Positions 21,887 to 29,546 of a stretch of 36,825 nt of DNA are shown here, in pieces; position 1 is the stretch's first letter; the number at the start of each line of letters is the position of its first letter. Below the pieces are notes generated by a model that was given only the letters and a program-made list of their open reading frames with translations, was not told the origin of the DNA and searched no databases. Location: NCBI GenBank assembly GCA_009774245.1, contig VSNM01000058.1:1-36825 (forward strand), written 5' to 3'. This DNA is from Lachnospiraceae bacterium (GTDB lineage Bacteria > Bacillota > Clostridia > Lachnospirales > Lachnospiraceae). The translations under genes and the position numbers were made by a program.

Positions 21887-23725
21887 TTATGCACACCCTT
21901 CTAACAGCTTATTGTCGATATAATTACATACTGCTGTCCTGACCGGTCTTGCACCAAAGCGCACGTCAAAACTATCATCACATAACTCTTTTAATGCGGA
22001 TTCCGGAAGTTCATCCTCCAGTTCAGCACCCGGTTTCAGCCGCTTTATCAGCCGGACTTCCTTACTGTATGTATTCCTCATGATTTCCTCATAAATGTCA
22101 CGCGTAATCTCATGGAACGTCAGCCTGTGCTGGAAGCGGTTTATGAGCGCCAGCTTGAAGTGTCCTGACAGCTCCGATACGGACGTGCCGTGTTTCTTCC
22201 TGTTAAGCCCTATCGGGTTACTGGTATCCATATGTCCTGCATTTGTGGTCGCGATGATGATGGATTTGGAGAAGTCAATGATTTTTCCATTGTTGTCCTT
22301 CAGGTATCCCTCCTCAAATACATTCATGAACAGATCCTGAACGGACTTGTGTGCCTGGTCAAATTCGTTGAGCTCGATCACCTGGTATGGATTGGTGTCA
22401 AGGATGTCAAACGGCATTTCCGCATTTGAGCCATATCCCACATATCCGGCCGGAGCGCCGATCAGGCGGTTTATGCTCGCCTCCGAATAAAATTCAGCCA
22501 TATTCAACTTTATCGGTTTTTCATCCATGCAGTATGCTGCAATAATGTTCGTCACTTCCGTCTTCCCGACGCCTGACGGGCCCGTAAACAGGAATGTAAG
22601 GGGCCTGTCCACCGGCCTTACGTGCATGTTCCTGAGCCTGATAATTTTTATGATCTGGTCAAGGATATCATCCTGCCCCCTGACAGGTTCCAGTTCCGAC
22701 CGCAGCCCTTCTTCTGAAAAATCCCTGGGTTCATTGTGCCCTGTCGCAATTTTTAAGGCAGTCCTTATAATGCTGCGCCTTGACAGGCTGATTCCGGTAA
22801 TGGAGCGTCCCATATCCTGGAGATTTTTATCCGGACTGTTCAGCAGTTTATATTTTTCAATGATGACGTCTGCGGCAGCGCGGTCAATCAGTGTCACCGC
22901 ATTATCCGGGCGGTGTGTGTCATTTGAGCAGTATTCATCCGCTATGTCAACAATGTTCCTGCCAAGCTCCGCGTCATAATGAACCGACATCTTATAATGG
23001 TCAGTCAGTTTCCTGACATATGCGTTCACGATCTCCAGCGTCTGGTCTTTAGATAGCTCATCCACAATTACCTTTGTAAATCTCCTTTTGAACGCCGGAT
23101 CGGATGCTATGCTCTTTACCTCCTGTGCTGTCGTGGCGCCAATCACCCTTATCTCTCCCCTGCTCAGTGCGGGTTTTAGTATCTGCGCAATCTTTTCATA
23201 CATGCTTTCCTTAAACAGCATATGGATCTCATCCACGAACAGGATGGCCTTATTTTTCTTATCGGACAGAAAGTCAGTCAGTTCCTTTACTTTTTCTTCC
23301 AGTTCCCCCACCATGCTGCTTCCTGCCACGATATCCGAGAGCTGCAGGGAATATATTGTGTATCCATATAACAGTTCGGGTACTGATGCATCCTTTATCT
23401 CAATCCTGTGCGCCAATTCCTCGACAATCTTGGTTTTCCCGGTTCCTGCCATGCCGACAAGAAGCGCATTCGGGTGCGACTCACCAATCAGTACAGCCAT
23501 AAGCTGGTCAATGATGGCATCCCGGAACAGTGTCGGTGTATGGTCTGCTTTGTTCAGGTCTTTCAGGGTCGTTCTAGAGTCGTTGTTCTCCGGCGGATTC
23601 ATCATTCCCGTCATCAGCTCCTTGGGAATATTCGCTATGATCCCGATATGGATATCATTGTTACCACCGGCATTCTTACCGGCATCATTGTCATTCACTT
23701 CATCTGTCAAGTCAACTACAGACAT
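21887..23725 (-). CDS. ClpA-like AAA+ ATPase with two AAA modules
   Basis: This 612-residue Hsp100/Clp protein has two ATPase modules. D1: Walker A GMAGTGKT (91-98), Walker B ILFVDE (161-166), sensor region VIGATT (194-199). D2: Walker A GPSGVGKT (382-389), pore loop GYVGYG (427-432), sensor 1 TTNAG, sensor 2 GARPVR (591-596). The N-terminal Clp repeat domain and the ClpB middle domain are absent. An IGL tripeptide (505-507) sits where ClpA has its ClpP-docking IGL loop. D2 Walker B reads VIELNEFDQAH: Asn replaces the usual Asp, while the catalytic Glu is kept. The RBS AAGGAGGGA is embedded in the last codons of the VWA gene, so translation is coupled. A ClpP gene lies at 29547-30143, so a ClpAP-like complex is plausible. 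Confidence 0.85.
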   Translation of the reverse strand: MSVVDLTDEVNDNDAGKNAGGNNDIHIGIIANIPKELMTGMMNPPENNDSRTTLKDLNKADHTPTLFRDAIIDQLMAVLIGESHPNALLVGMAGTGKTKIVEELAHRIEIKDASVPELLYGYTIYSLQLSDIVAGSSMVGELEEKVKELTDFLSDKKNKAILFVDEIHMLFKESMYEKIAQILKPALSRGEIRVIGATTAQEVKSIASDPAFKRRFTKVIVDELSKDQTLEIVNAYVRKLTDHYKMSVHYDAELGRNIVDIADEYCSNDTHRPDNAVTLIDRAAADVIIEKYKLLNSPDKNLQDMGRSITGISLSRRSIIRTALKIATGHNEPRDFSEEGLRSELEPVRGQDDILDQIIKIIRLRNMHVRPVDRPLTFLFTGPSGVGKTEVTNIIAAYCMDEKPIKLNMAEFYSEASINRLIGAPAGYVGYGSNAEMPFDILDTNPYQVIELNEFDQAHKSVQDLFMNVFEEGYLKDNNGKIIDFSKSIIIATTNAGHMDTSNPIGLNRKKHGTSVSELSGHFKLALINRFQHRLTFHEITRDIYEEIMRNTYSKEVRLIKRLKPGAELEDELPESALKELCDDSFDVRFGARPVRTAVCNYIDNKLLEGCA

Positions 23726-23728
23726 TTT

Positions 23729-25426
23729 TTATCCCTCCTTCGTGTGATTTCCTAAATTTGCCGGCATGAGGATATACCTGCATATATTGGGTTCGATATG
23801 ATACATATTCTGGCAGAACTCCTCTGCGGCTTCCCTCACATATGGCCATGATGCTTTTGACGTATCAATCGGGGCATAATATAACTTTGCGGGATAAGCC
23901 GGCCGTTCATCCGGCGGATAATATGCAAAATCCGTAATCATGAGGCTGATCTCCCTTTTTCTTCTGGCTGACTGCATGATATACTGCCATACAAGCTCAA
24001 AACTCGTCCCGCCTGATATTTTCGGTACGTTCTGGAACTGCCGGTAAATCTCGCTTATGGTCTTCCCTTTAATCTTCAGCCGGGTGCTTTCCGAGATGAC
24101 ATCGCTGAACGAGTTAAAATACAGGTTTACATCCAGCTTTTTCGCCATTGTGATGCACGTTATTATGGCATTTTTGTAATTTTCCTCTGAAATTGATACT
24201 GATGTGTCAAGATATATATGGATATCCGGTTTATACTGCAGGGAAATGCCTCTCCCGGGAAGATTGTAATTATCGGGATTGCGCCGGTTGGACTTCATGT
24301 ATGTTGACCGGATTACCCTGGAATAATTTTCAGACCTGCTTACATTCGCTTCCTTATTTATAATTCTCGTAATCCGCCTGGAAAGGTCTGCCCTGGACAT
24401 TGCAGCCATGCCAAACTGGAAAATCTTTCTCTTTTGGGCCTCTTTGCCATTTTTGTCAAGCAGGGCAGCATGGTTTTTCAGCTTCATTCCTATGATCCTG
24501 TTTTGCAGTGATGCCGCGCTTAACTTTGATATCTGGTTCAGCGGTATCTGGAAAAAAGTCTGTGCCAGTGCGGATTTTATGACGGACACGTCCCGCACGA
24601 TTTTATTTGCCGGCGTTTTTGCAATATTTTCGACATTCATGAAAAGCATGCACCTGGGCACCAGCAGGCTGTTGATACTAGGGGCAATGATTCCGCAGTC
24701 ATCCGGGTTCTTCTGTGCAAACATCATCGAAAATTTCATGACCAGCCGTTCAAATGCATATGCGGCGGTGCCCTGTTCCCTGGTGTTGCGGAGTACGACA
24801 CCGTCTATCAGTTTCGGTCTGAACTTCTCAAAGTCGGAAAACTTCCGTATGGCATTCATATCCAGTTTTGCCATCAGGTTTCCGGCCATAGTTTTGATAA
24901 AATCAATGTATCTGTCATAAATGGCATTGTCACGGAAATAAAATATGGGATGCGGCTCATTGATGTAAAAATACGCATTCACACAGAGCGCGTCTTCATC
25001 CCTGTTTTTCAGAAACCCTTTACAGGCGTTCTTTATGTCTGACGGGACATAAATGACAGTGCCTGATGGTATGGGCAGGGGCGTATCCAGGGCGGCATTT
25101 GCCTGTGATATAAATACCTGTGAAGCACGCAGCCCGTTCTGGCAGCCCGTGAGCGTCTGCTCCCACACATGAATTAAGGTTTTATTCAGTTCGCATTTAA
25201 TGTCTGCCTGGACATCATCCGCAAGGATCATTGCGGCAAGCATGCCCGGTGTTACCTGGTTTCCGTTTTCATCAGACGCCGTGACATTCTTTCCTGATCT
25301 GTAGATTGGCTCGATTATGGATACGGCATTCTGAAGCATCTGCCCATTATCCAGTGCCCTGCTTACATCATCATTATAAAAAGGCGTAATCCGTACTCTG
25401 TTATGATTTTTAAAATTTATTTTCAT
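23729..25426 (-). CDS. VWA domain protein paired with a MoxR ATPase
   Basis: The 565-residue protein ends in a von Willebrand A domain with an intact MIDAS: D407-T-S409-x-S411 (IYLDTSVSIS), T474 (SGGTSF) and D499 (MITDFAY). The N-terminal ~390 residues are helical and unassigned, as in many MoxR-associated VWA proteins (ViaA/CoxE/YehP type), where the VWA part senses or holds a metal-dependent partner. Start at 25426 (MKINFKNHNRVRITPF) has AAGGA 7 bases upstream; the longer reading back to 25537 overlaps the Cys-rich gene and lacks an RBS. It overlaps that gene by 17 bases and precedes the ClpA-like gene by 3 bases. It presumably acts as adaptor for the MoxR ATPase encoded just upstream. Confidence 0.8.
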   Translation of the reverse strand: MKINFKNHNRVRITPFYNDDVSRALDNGQMLQNAVSIIEPIYRSGKNVTASDENGNQVTPGMLAAMILADDVQADIKCELNKTLIHVWEQTLTGCQNGLRASQVFISQANAALDTPLPIPSGTVIYVPSDIKNACKGFLKNRDEDALCVNAYFYINEPHPIFYFRDNAIYDRYIDFIKTMAGNLMAKLDMNAIRKFSDFEKFRPKLIDGVVLRNTREQGTAAYAFERLVMKFSMMFAQKNPDDCGIIAPSINSLLVPRCMLFMNVENIAKTPANKIVRDVSVIKSALAQTFFQIPLNQISKLSAASLQNRIIGMKLKNHAALLDKNGKEAQKRKIFQFGMAAMSRADLSRRITRIINKEANVSRSENYSRVIRSTYMKSNRRNPDNYNLPGRGISLQYKPDIHIYLDTSVSISEENYKNAIITCITMAKKLDVNLYFNSFSDVISESTRLKIKGKTISEIYRQFQNVPKISGGTSFELVWQYIMQSARRKREISLMITDFAYYPPDERPAYPAKLYYAPIDTSKASWPYVREAAEEFCQNMYHIEPNICRYILMPANLGNHTKEG

Positions 25427-25565
25427 GTTCTTTTCCTTCCTGTGGCTGGTACATACTGCATAGTAATCTTTTTTCGCAGGATAAAATCTCCTGCTGTTCG
25501 CATTTTGCATATACCGGACAGTCTTCCCATACCTCACATGTCATGCATAAACATCCTTTACACAT
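25410..25565 (-). CDS. Small protein with eight cysteines (51 aa)
   Basis: ATG at 25565 has AAGGAG 10 bases upstream (an ATG seven codons earlier, at 25586, has a weaker site). The product MCKGCLCMTCEVWEDCPVYAKC... has cysteines at 2, 5, 7, 10, 16, 22, 30 and 36, and lacks a signal peptide, which argues for cytoplasmic zinc or iron-sulfur binding. It sits between the MoxR and VWA genes and overlaps the VWA start by 17 bases in another frame, so it is part of the operon and translationally coupled. No family recognised. The Cys spacing and overlap make a chance ORF unlikely. Confidence 0.6.
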   Translation of the reverse strand: MCKGCLCMTCEVWEDCPVYAKCEQQEILSCEKRLLCSMYQPQEGKEHENKF

Positions 25566-25676
25566 TCTTTTCAGACTCCTTTCCATATCCTGATATGGCC
25601 AGAATCCTTATTATCCATGATAACGGGTTCTGTATCAGTTATTTTTCTGTAATTTCTGACTGTCTGCAGACAGGGG

Positions 25677-25710
25677 ACACATCCGTCCCATGCCTGTCTG
25701 ACAGTTCCCG
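25677..25710 (-). promoter_or_regulatory. Intercistronic stem-loop after the MoxR gene
   Basis: CAGACAGG (25677-25684) pairs with CCTGTCTG (25703-25710), with an inner GGAC/GTCC stem and a small bulge. It begins 8 bases after the MoxR stop codon. No U-tract follows, so it is more likely an mRNA processing or stability element separating MoxR from the rest of the operon. Confidence 0.5.
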
Positions 25711-25717
25711 GCCATAA

Positions 25718-26935
25718 TCACAGCCCGAACACGGACATGACCTGGGTTATCTTACAATCCAGCGAACAGACTGCCGCATAATTCACGTCATTGATCTTAT
25801 GGCTGTTTGCGAGCGTGGAAAGTACCTGGGAGTCCCTGACATTCAACGAGGTGATTGCCGGGGCAAGGCATTCAAGGACATTTGTGTTGTCCCGCGTGTC
25901 ATACAATGCATACACAAAAAGTTCTGATTTTTCATCATGCGTCAGTGCGGCAATGAAATGGTTCAGGTTATCCCTGGACGTAAACGAAACCATCTCCTGA
26001 TATCTGGCAGGTTCCGTAAGGCTGATATTCTGTGCCTGCTGGATGTTTTGTGCCTGGCTGCACAATGCATCAAAGATCTCCTGTACAAGCGCATGGGAAA
26101 ACGGTGTCTCCCCGCTGTGGGCGACAACTGCCTCATATAACAAGGTATTGTCATTGCCCGTCATTGTGTTGAGCATTCCGATCAGCTCGTGGTCAGAACA
26201 TTCATTTAACCAGTTTGACACGCATGTGATTGTCCTGGGGACTGTCATCTGCTCCATGTTCTCATCATCATAATCAATCTCGTAGACAGCATCTTCATTT
26301 TCATCCTTATTCTCACCATCATTTGCCGGAATGGCGACTGCATCCTGCACAATCCTGTCAGGATATTTTTTAAGCACCGCCGATACATATTTGTTCAGGT
26401 CTGGATTTGCATTCATGAAAGTGTTTACATCAGGCTCCATATGGTACATGACAAATCTGGTGATCGACGCCTTGTCAAGCGAGCATACGTTTCCTTTGTC
26501 ATTACCGGCAATGATTACTTTCAGGTTGTCAGGGATATCCCTGTCGCCAATGCTCCGCAGTGTGGGTATTGACAATGCCTCGGAAGTTACATCCGGCGTC
26601 GATCTGTTAATTTCATCAAGGAACAGGATCGGCGTTTCGTCTGCGTTGGCGAGCGCATAATCAATGGCCTTACGGATTACAATATGCGGATAGAATACCT
26701 GTGCATAATCCCGTTTGCCGTCCTTGTCCGTCCCTACAGGCACCAGGCGGCATCCTGTAAGGTCGGCCTTCTCCGCAAGCTGGTTCACCGGAAGCGTAAA
26801 ACATTTTGTGCCCAGCCTTTTGGCAAGGCTTTCCACCCAGCTTGATTTCCCGATTCCGGGATCGCCTACCAGCATCGGCACACAGTTGTTTTTAATATCC
26901 TTTTCCACGAGCAGCGTTAAGTTTTCAAATTTCAT
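25718..26935 (-). CDS. MoxR family AAA+ ATPase
   Basis: This 405-residue protein has MoxR-type AAA+ motifs: Walker A GDPGIGKS (24-31), a NQLAEKADLTGCRLVP segment matching the MoxR helix-2 insert region, Walker B ILFLDEINRS (103-112), sensor 1 IIAGND (141-146) and an arginine at the IT-R-F position (160). Family members remodel protein complexes together with a VWA partner; the partner gene lies downstream in the same operon. The C-terminal ~200 residues are less conserved and acidic in places (NDGENKDENEDAVYEIDYDDENMEQ). RBS GAGGAAG. It is the first gene after terminator 27012-27040, so the operon promoter should lie between 26936 and 27011, although I find no consensus there. Confidence 0.85.
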   Translation of the reverse strand: MKFENLTLLVEKDIKNNCVPMLVGDPGIGKSSWVESLAKRLGTKCFTLPVNQLAEKADLTGCRLVPVGTDKDGKRDYAQVFYPHIVIRKAIDYALANADETPILFLDEINRSTPDVTSEALSIPTLRSIGDRDIPDNLKVIIAGNDKGNVCSLDKASITRFVMYHMEPDVNTFMNANPDLNKYVSAVLKKYPDRIVQDAVAIPANDGENKDENEDAVYEIDYDDENMEQMTVPRTITCVSNWLNECSDHELIGMLNTMTGNDNTLLYEAVVAHSGETPFSHALVQEIFDALCSQAQNIQQAQNISLTEPARYQEMVSFTSRDNLNHFIAALTHDEKSELFVYALYDTRDNTNVLECLAPAITSLNVRDSQVLSTLANSHKINDVNYAAVCSLDCKITQVMSVFGL

Positions 26936-27011
26936 TTTCGTTCTTCCTCTCTTTTCAATTTTGAATACTCCAGACCAGGCAGGAAAAAACTTTCACCTGT
27001 CTGCGTGCAGC

Positions 27012-27040
27012 AAAAAAGCCGTCTGTGAAACACAGACAGC
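27012..27040 (-). terminator. Intrinsic terminator of the membrane thioredoxin-fold gene
   Basis: GCCGTCTGTG (27018-27027) and CACAGACAGC (27031-27040) form the stem, with a 3-base loop. On the minus strand it is followed by TTTTTT (27017-27012). It separates the 27062-28792 genes from the MoxR operon. Confidence 0.8.
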
Positions 27041-27061
27041 CTTTCAGACATTTTTGCAGAA

Positions 27062-27646
27062 TCACTTCTCCCTTTCCTGAAGCTCCAGGAGTCTGTCAAG
27101 TGCGTATGTATCCATCTGTACATCTTCTGTCCCGTTTACCTGGTCATACACAGAGTTGCTCAGGACATGGCTTACGTACATGCCGTCACCCAGGATGACC
27201 ACGCCTGCCGGCACTTCCGGCACGGCATATTTCTGTAAAAGCTCCTGTCCTGCAGACTGTCTTGATGCAACCCAGTAGATATCCGCCTTTCCTGCTGTTG
27301 CCGCTTTTAGACTGTCATAAACAGCTTCACAGTCCCCGCATCCAAATCTGTAATAGATAAGGATATTCCCCTGCTGGTTCAGGCTGCTGCTTTTGTCCGC
27401 AATGGGGGATTTTTGTATCGCCTGGACCGTCCGCAGGATTCCAAACCGCTGCAGGGATTCCGGGTCTGCACCATGCATACAGGCCAGTACAGCCGTTGCC
27501 ATGTATGGAATAAATACTGCCATAGAAGCCGCGGCAAAGATCTTATTCACTCTTTTGGATTTAGACTGTGGTTTCTTTTTATTCCTGTAAATGCCTGTCA
27601 GGGAAATGAGCCCTGTCAGGGCAGTACATATTAATATATATATCAA
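27062..27646 (-). CDS. Membrane-anchored thioredoxin-fold protein with CGDC
   Basis: From a TTG at 27646 (GAGGAG 8 bases upstream) the 194-residue protein begins directly with a membrane segment (IYILICTALTGLISLTGIY). A basic loop (RNKKKPQSKSKR) follows, then a second membrane segment (36-56) and an outer domain containing ILIYYRFGCGDCEAVYDSL, a thioredoxin-like CxxC (C103/C106), with a proline-preceded strand VPAGVVIL (cis-Pro at 146) as in thioredoxin folds. It probably works outside the membrane as a disulfide oxidoreductase or bacteriocin-type assembly factor; conjugative elements often carry such proteins. An ATG at 27664 exists but has no RBS. Terminator 27012-27040 ends the unit; the upstream QPQGN gene is separated by hairpin 27682-27709. 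Confidence 0.7.
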   Translation of the reverse strand: MIYILICTALTGLISLTGIYRNKKKPQSKSKRVNKIFAAASMAVFIPYMATAVLACMHGADPESLQRFGILRTVQAIQKSPIADKSSSLNQQGNILIYYRFGCGDCEAVYDSLKAATAGKADIYWVASRQSAGQELLQKYAVPEVPAGVVILGDGMYVSHVLSNSVYDQVNGTEDVQMDTYALDRLLELQEREK

Positions 27647-27681
27647 TGTCCTGTCTCCTCGCATACACAAATTTTCCAAAG

Positions 27682-27709
27682 AAGCGGCAAAGGATTTCCC
27701 CTGCCGCTT
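27682..27709 (-). terminator. Hairpin after the QPQGN-repeat gene
   Basis: AAGCGGCA (27682-27689) pairs with TGCCGCTT (27702-27709). On the minus strand it is followed by a T-rich CTTTGGAAAATTTG, and on the plus strand by TTTTTT. It lies just past the stop codon at 27716 and probably acts as a partial terminator before the TTG-start membrane gene. Confidence 0.5.
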
Positions 27710-27715
27710 TTTTCA

Positions 27716-28792
27716 CTACGCAGTCCTGCCCTGCGGCTGGCCGGGTGTTCCCATTCTCACCATCGGGCTGGCCGGCATCTGTCCCGTCTGTGCATTTGCA
27801 GTCCTGTTTCCCTGTGGCTGCATCTGCGCCTTATAAGCGCCCTGTCCAGACACATTTCCCTGCGGCTGTATCTGCGTCCTGTAAACGGTCTGCCCGGACG
27901 CGTTTCCCTGTGGCTGCGCTGTTCTCTGGACATTCTGTCTTGTTCTGTTCCCGTCTGCATTTGCCTGCGGCTGCGTTTCATATCCACCCTGTCCCGTCCT
28001 GTTATTGTTCATACTGTTTTGGGGGGCAGTATTCCGCATTTGTGCAGCAACCGGCGCGGTATTGTTTGCATCTCCATAATAAAAATCCTGCTCAAATGGC
28101 ATTTCCCCGCCATATGGCAGCATTTCATCAGGATTTTCCGGAATACTGGCATAACCGTCAGGTGCATATGTACTATTATTAACGGGCGTCCCGGCTGGTA
28201 CCGGACGCTTTGCTGATCCATTCTGGCTGTTATCCGGCGCAACATATGTTACACCCTGGCTTGCAAGGGCATCTGCAAGCGCGTTTGATTCATAGTACCT
28301 GATCGGCTCATCAATCAGCACATACTCAATCCCTACGCCCACGCCTGCCGCTGTATTAAAGATTCTTGCCCCGACGGTTACGGTTAATCCCGTATCCAGC
28401 TCATATTCCAGTGGATGCAGCTTATCAGCTATGCCCTGCCCTGCAAGTTCAGCGCCCGCATATACGGAATATGCTACCGGCGGAAGGCTCGGGCTCTTGC
28501 TCGTGGCATAGTATCTTGCTGTATTTGTCCCCTTCACCGGCTTAAATCTATCCTGCATGACTGCCACTACATCTGCCGGAAGCGTCTGCGGATTCAGTAT
28601 CCGGGGATTGTCAAGTGAAAGTGTGCAGTATGGCCTGTTACTGGGTAATCCGCCATGCTCCTGCGCCCTTTTGTTGGCAGCGATCAGTTCCTCCCCCTCA
28701 TACATCTTGGAAATGTGGGAAAAACTTACTTCTCCCTGGATATTGACTATGATCGGTGCATACTGTCTTAAATAGTCTAAATTACTGCTCAT
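27716..28792 (-). CDS. Hypothetical protein with a disordered QPQGN-repeat tail (358 aa)
   Basis: Residues 1-~175 look globular (YAPIIVNIQGEVSFSHISKM, TLTVTVGARIFNTAAGVGVGIEYVLIDEPIRYY). Residues ~185-358 are low-complexity and rich in Q, N, P, G and R, with QPQGN recurring every 16 residues (293, 309, 325) in a frame like QPQGN.SGQ..Y..Q, which is also visible at DNA level as 48-base repeats of CCCTG(C/T)GGCTG. A folded head with a Gln/Asn-rich tail could be an ssDNA-binding or scaffold protein, but no OB-fold motif is clear and I do not recognise the family. RBS AAGGAG. Transcribed from a divergent control region shared with the plus-strand LysM gene. Confidence 0.65.
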   Translation of the reverse strand: MSSNLDYLRQYAPIIVNIQGEVSFSHISKMYEGEELIAANKRAQEHGGLPSNRPYCTLSLDNPRILNPQTLPADVVAVMQDRFKPVKGTNTARYYATSKSPSLPPVAYSVYAGAELAGQGIADKLHPLEYELDTGLTVTVGARIFNTAAGVGVGIEYVLIDEPIRYYESNALADALASQGVTYVAPDNSQNGSAKRPVPAGTPVNNSTYAPDGYASIPENPDEMLPYGGEMPFEQDFYYGDANNTAPVAAQMRNTAPQNSMNNNRTGQGGYETQPQANADGNRTRQNVQRTAQPQGNASGQTVYRTQIQPQGNVSGQGAYKAQMQPQGNRTANAQTGQMPASPMVRMGTPGQPQGRTA

Positions 28793-28926
28793 TTTTGTTC
28801 TCCTTTGTCTCTCTTTTTGTTCATTTTTGTTCCTTATTCAGTTTTGACGGGTTTTATCCCCATATTATTTCAACCATTTACAAACATGCATTCTGAATAC
28901 TTACTATTTATTTTACCATTAATCGG

Positions 28927-28955
28927 TTGATTTCAACTCTTTTTTGTGATAAATT
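28927..28955 (+). promoter_or_regulatory. Possible promoter of the LysM gene
   Basis: TTGATT (28927-28932) and TAAATT (28950-28955) are 17 bases apart. The -10 is weak and overlaps the TGTGATAA inverted repeat, so the promoter may need or answer to a regulator. Confidence 0.4.
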
Positions 28956-28968
28956 ATATCTTATCACA
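28945..28968. repeat. TGTGATAA / TTATCACA inverted repeat in a divergent promoter region
   Basis: TGTGATAA (28945-28952) and TTATCACA (28961-28968) are perfect 8-bp arms with an 8-base spacer, between the minus-strand QPQGN gene and the plus-strand LysM gene. A TATAAT for the minus strand falls inside it. It is a probable operator; the surrounding bases resemble 10212-10237. Confidence 0.5.
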
Positions 28969-29022
28969 CTATTTTCATAATTACAAAGTATTTATTTCAG
29001 ACGATTATAGGAGGTCTCAGTT

Positions 29023-29541
29023 ATGAATAAGAATAATTTCAGGAATACCTGTGTCTATGCGGCATGTGGTGTCATCTGTATTACGCTTCTTGGCGTATCC
29101 ACAATGTCTTTTGCAAAATCCATGCATGCGTCTGATACGGATACCCTTAATGTCGTATTGGACGAAAGTCTGTATAATGGTTTACTTTCACTGTCTTCTG
29201 ATAATCAGGCTGCTTCAGATATGGATAATCTCTACGTCATTATTAACGGAAAGGAATATCCTGTCATTGAAAACGAAGATGGACAGCTCGTTGCACAGAA
29301 TGTCGAACCTGACGATCCATCCTGCCCTGTGACTGATATACCTCTGGCTGACGCTGCCGAAACATCACGCTGTATTGTTGATGCCAGTGGTAACAGGGTT
29401 TATCACATTATCTGGGGGGACACCCTGTCGGAACTTGCACTTGAATTTGACAGTTCCGTGGATGAACTTGCTGTTTACAACCGCATTTCTGATCCAGACC
29501 TGATTTATGCAGAGGATGACTTATATCTTCCCAATAAATGA
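29023..29541 (+). CDS. Secreted or membrane-anchored LysM protein
   Basis: The 172-residue protein starts with a signal/anchor segment (residues ~11-31, CVYAACGVICITLLGVSTMS, then FAKS), has a ~90 residue acidic middle and ends in a single LysM domain (126-170: VYHIIWGDTLSELALEFD...VYNRISDPDLIY...LYLP). LysM binds N-acetylglucosamine in peptidoglycan. No catalytic domain is fused, so it may be a wall-binding accessory protein rather than a hydrolase. RBS AGGAGG. It is one of three plus-strand genes; it faces clpP with only 5 bases between the two stop codons, so their transcripts overlap. Confidence 0.8.
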   Translation: MNKNNFRNTCVYAACGVICITLLGVSTMSFAKSMHASDTDTLNVVLDESLYNGLLSLSSDNQAASDMDNLYVIINGKEYPVIENEDGQLVAQNVEPDDPSCPVTDIPLADAAETSRCIVDASGNRVYHIIWGDTLSELALEFDSSVDELAVYNRISDPDLIYAEDDLYLPNK

Positions 29542-29546
29542 AAAGA

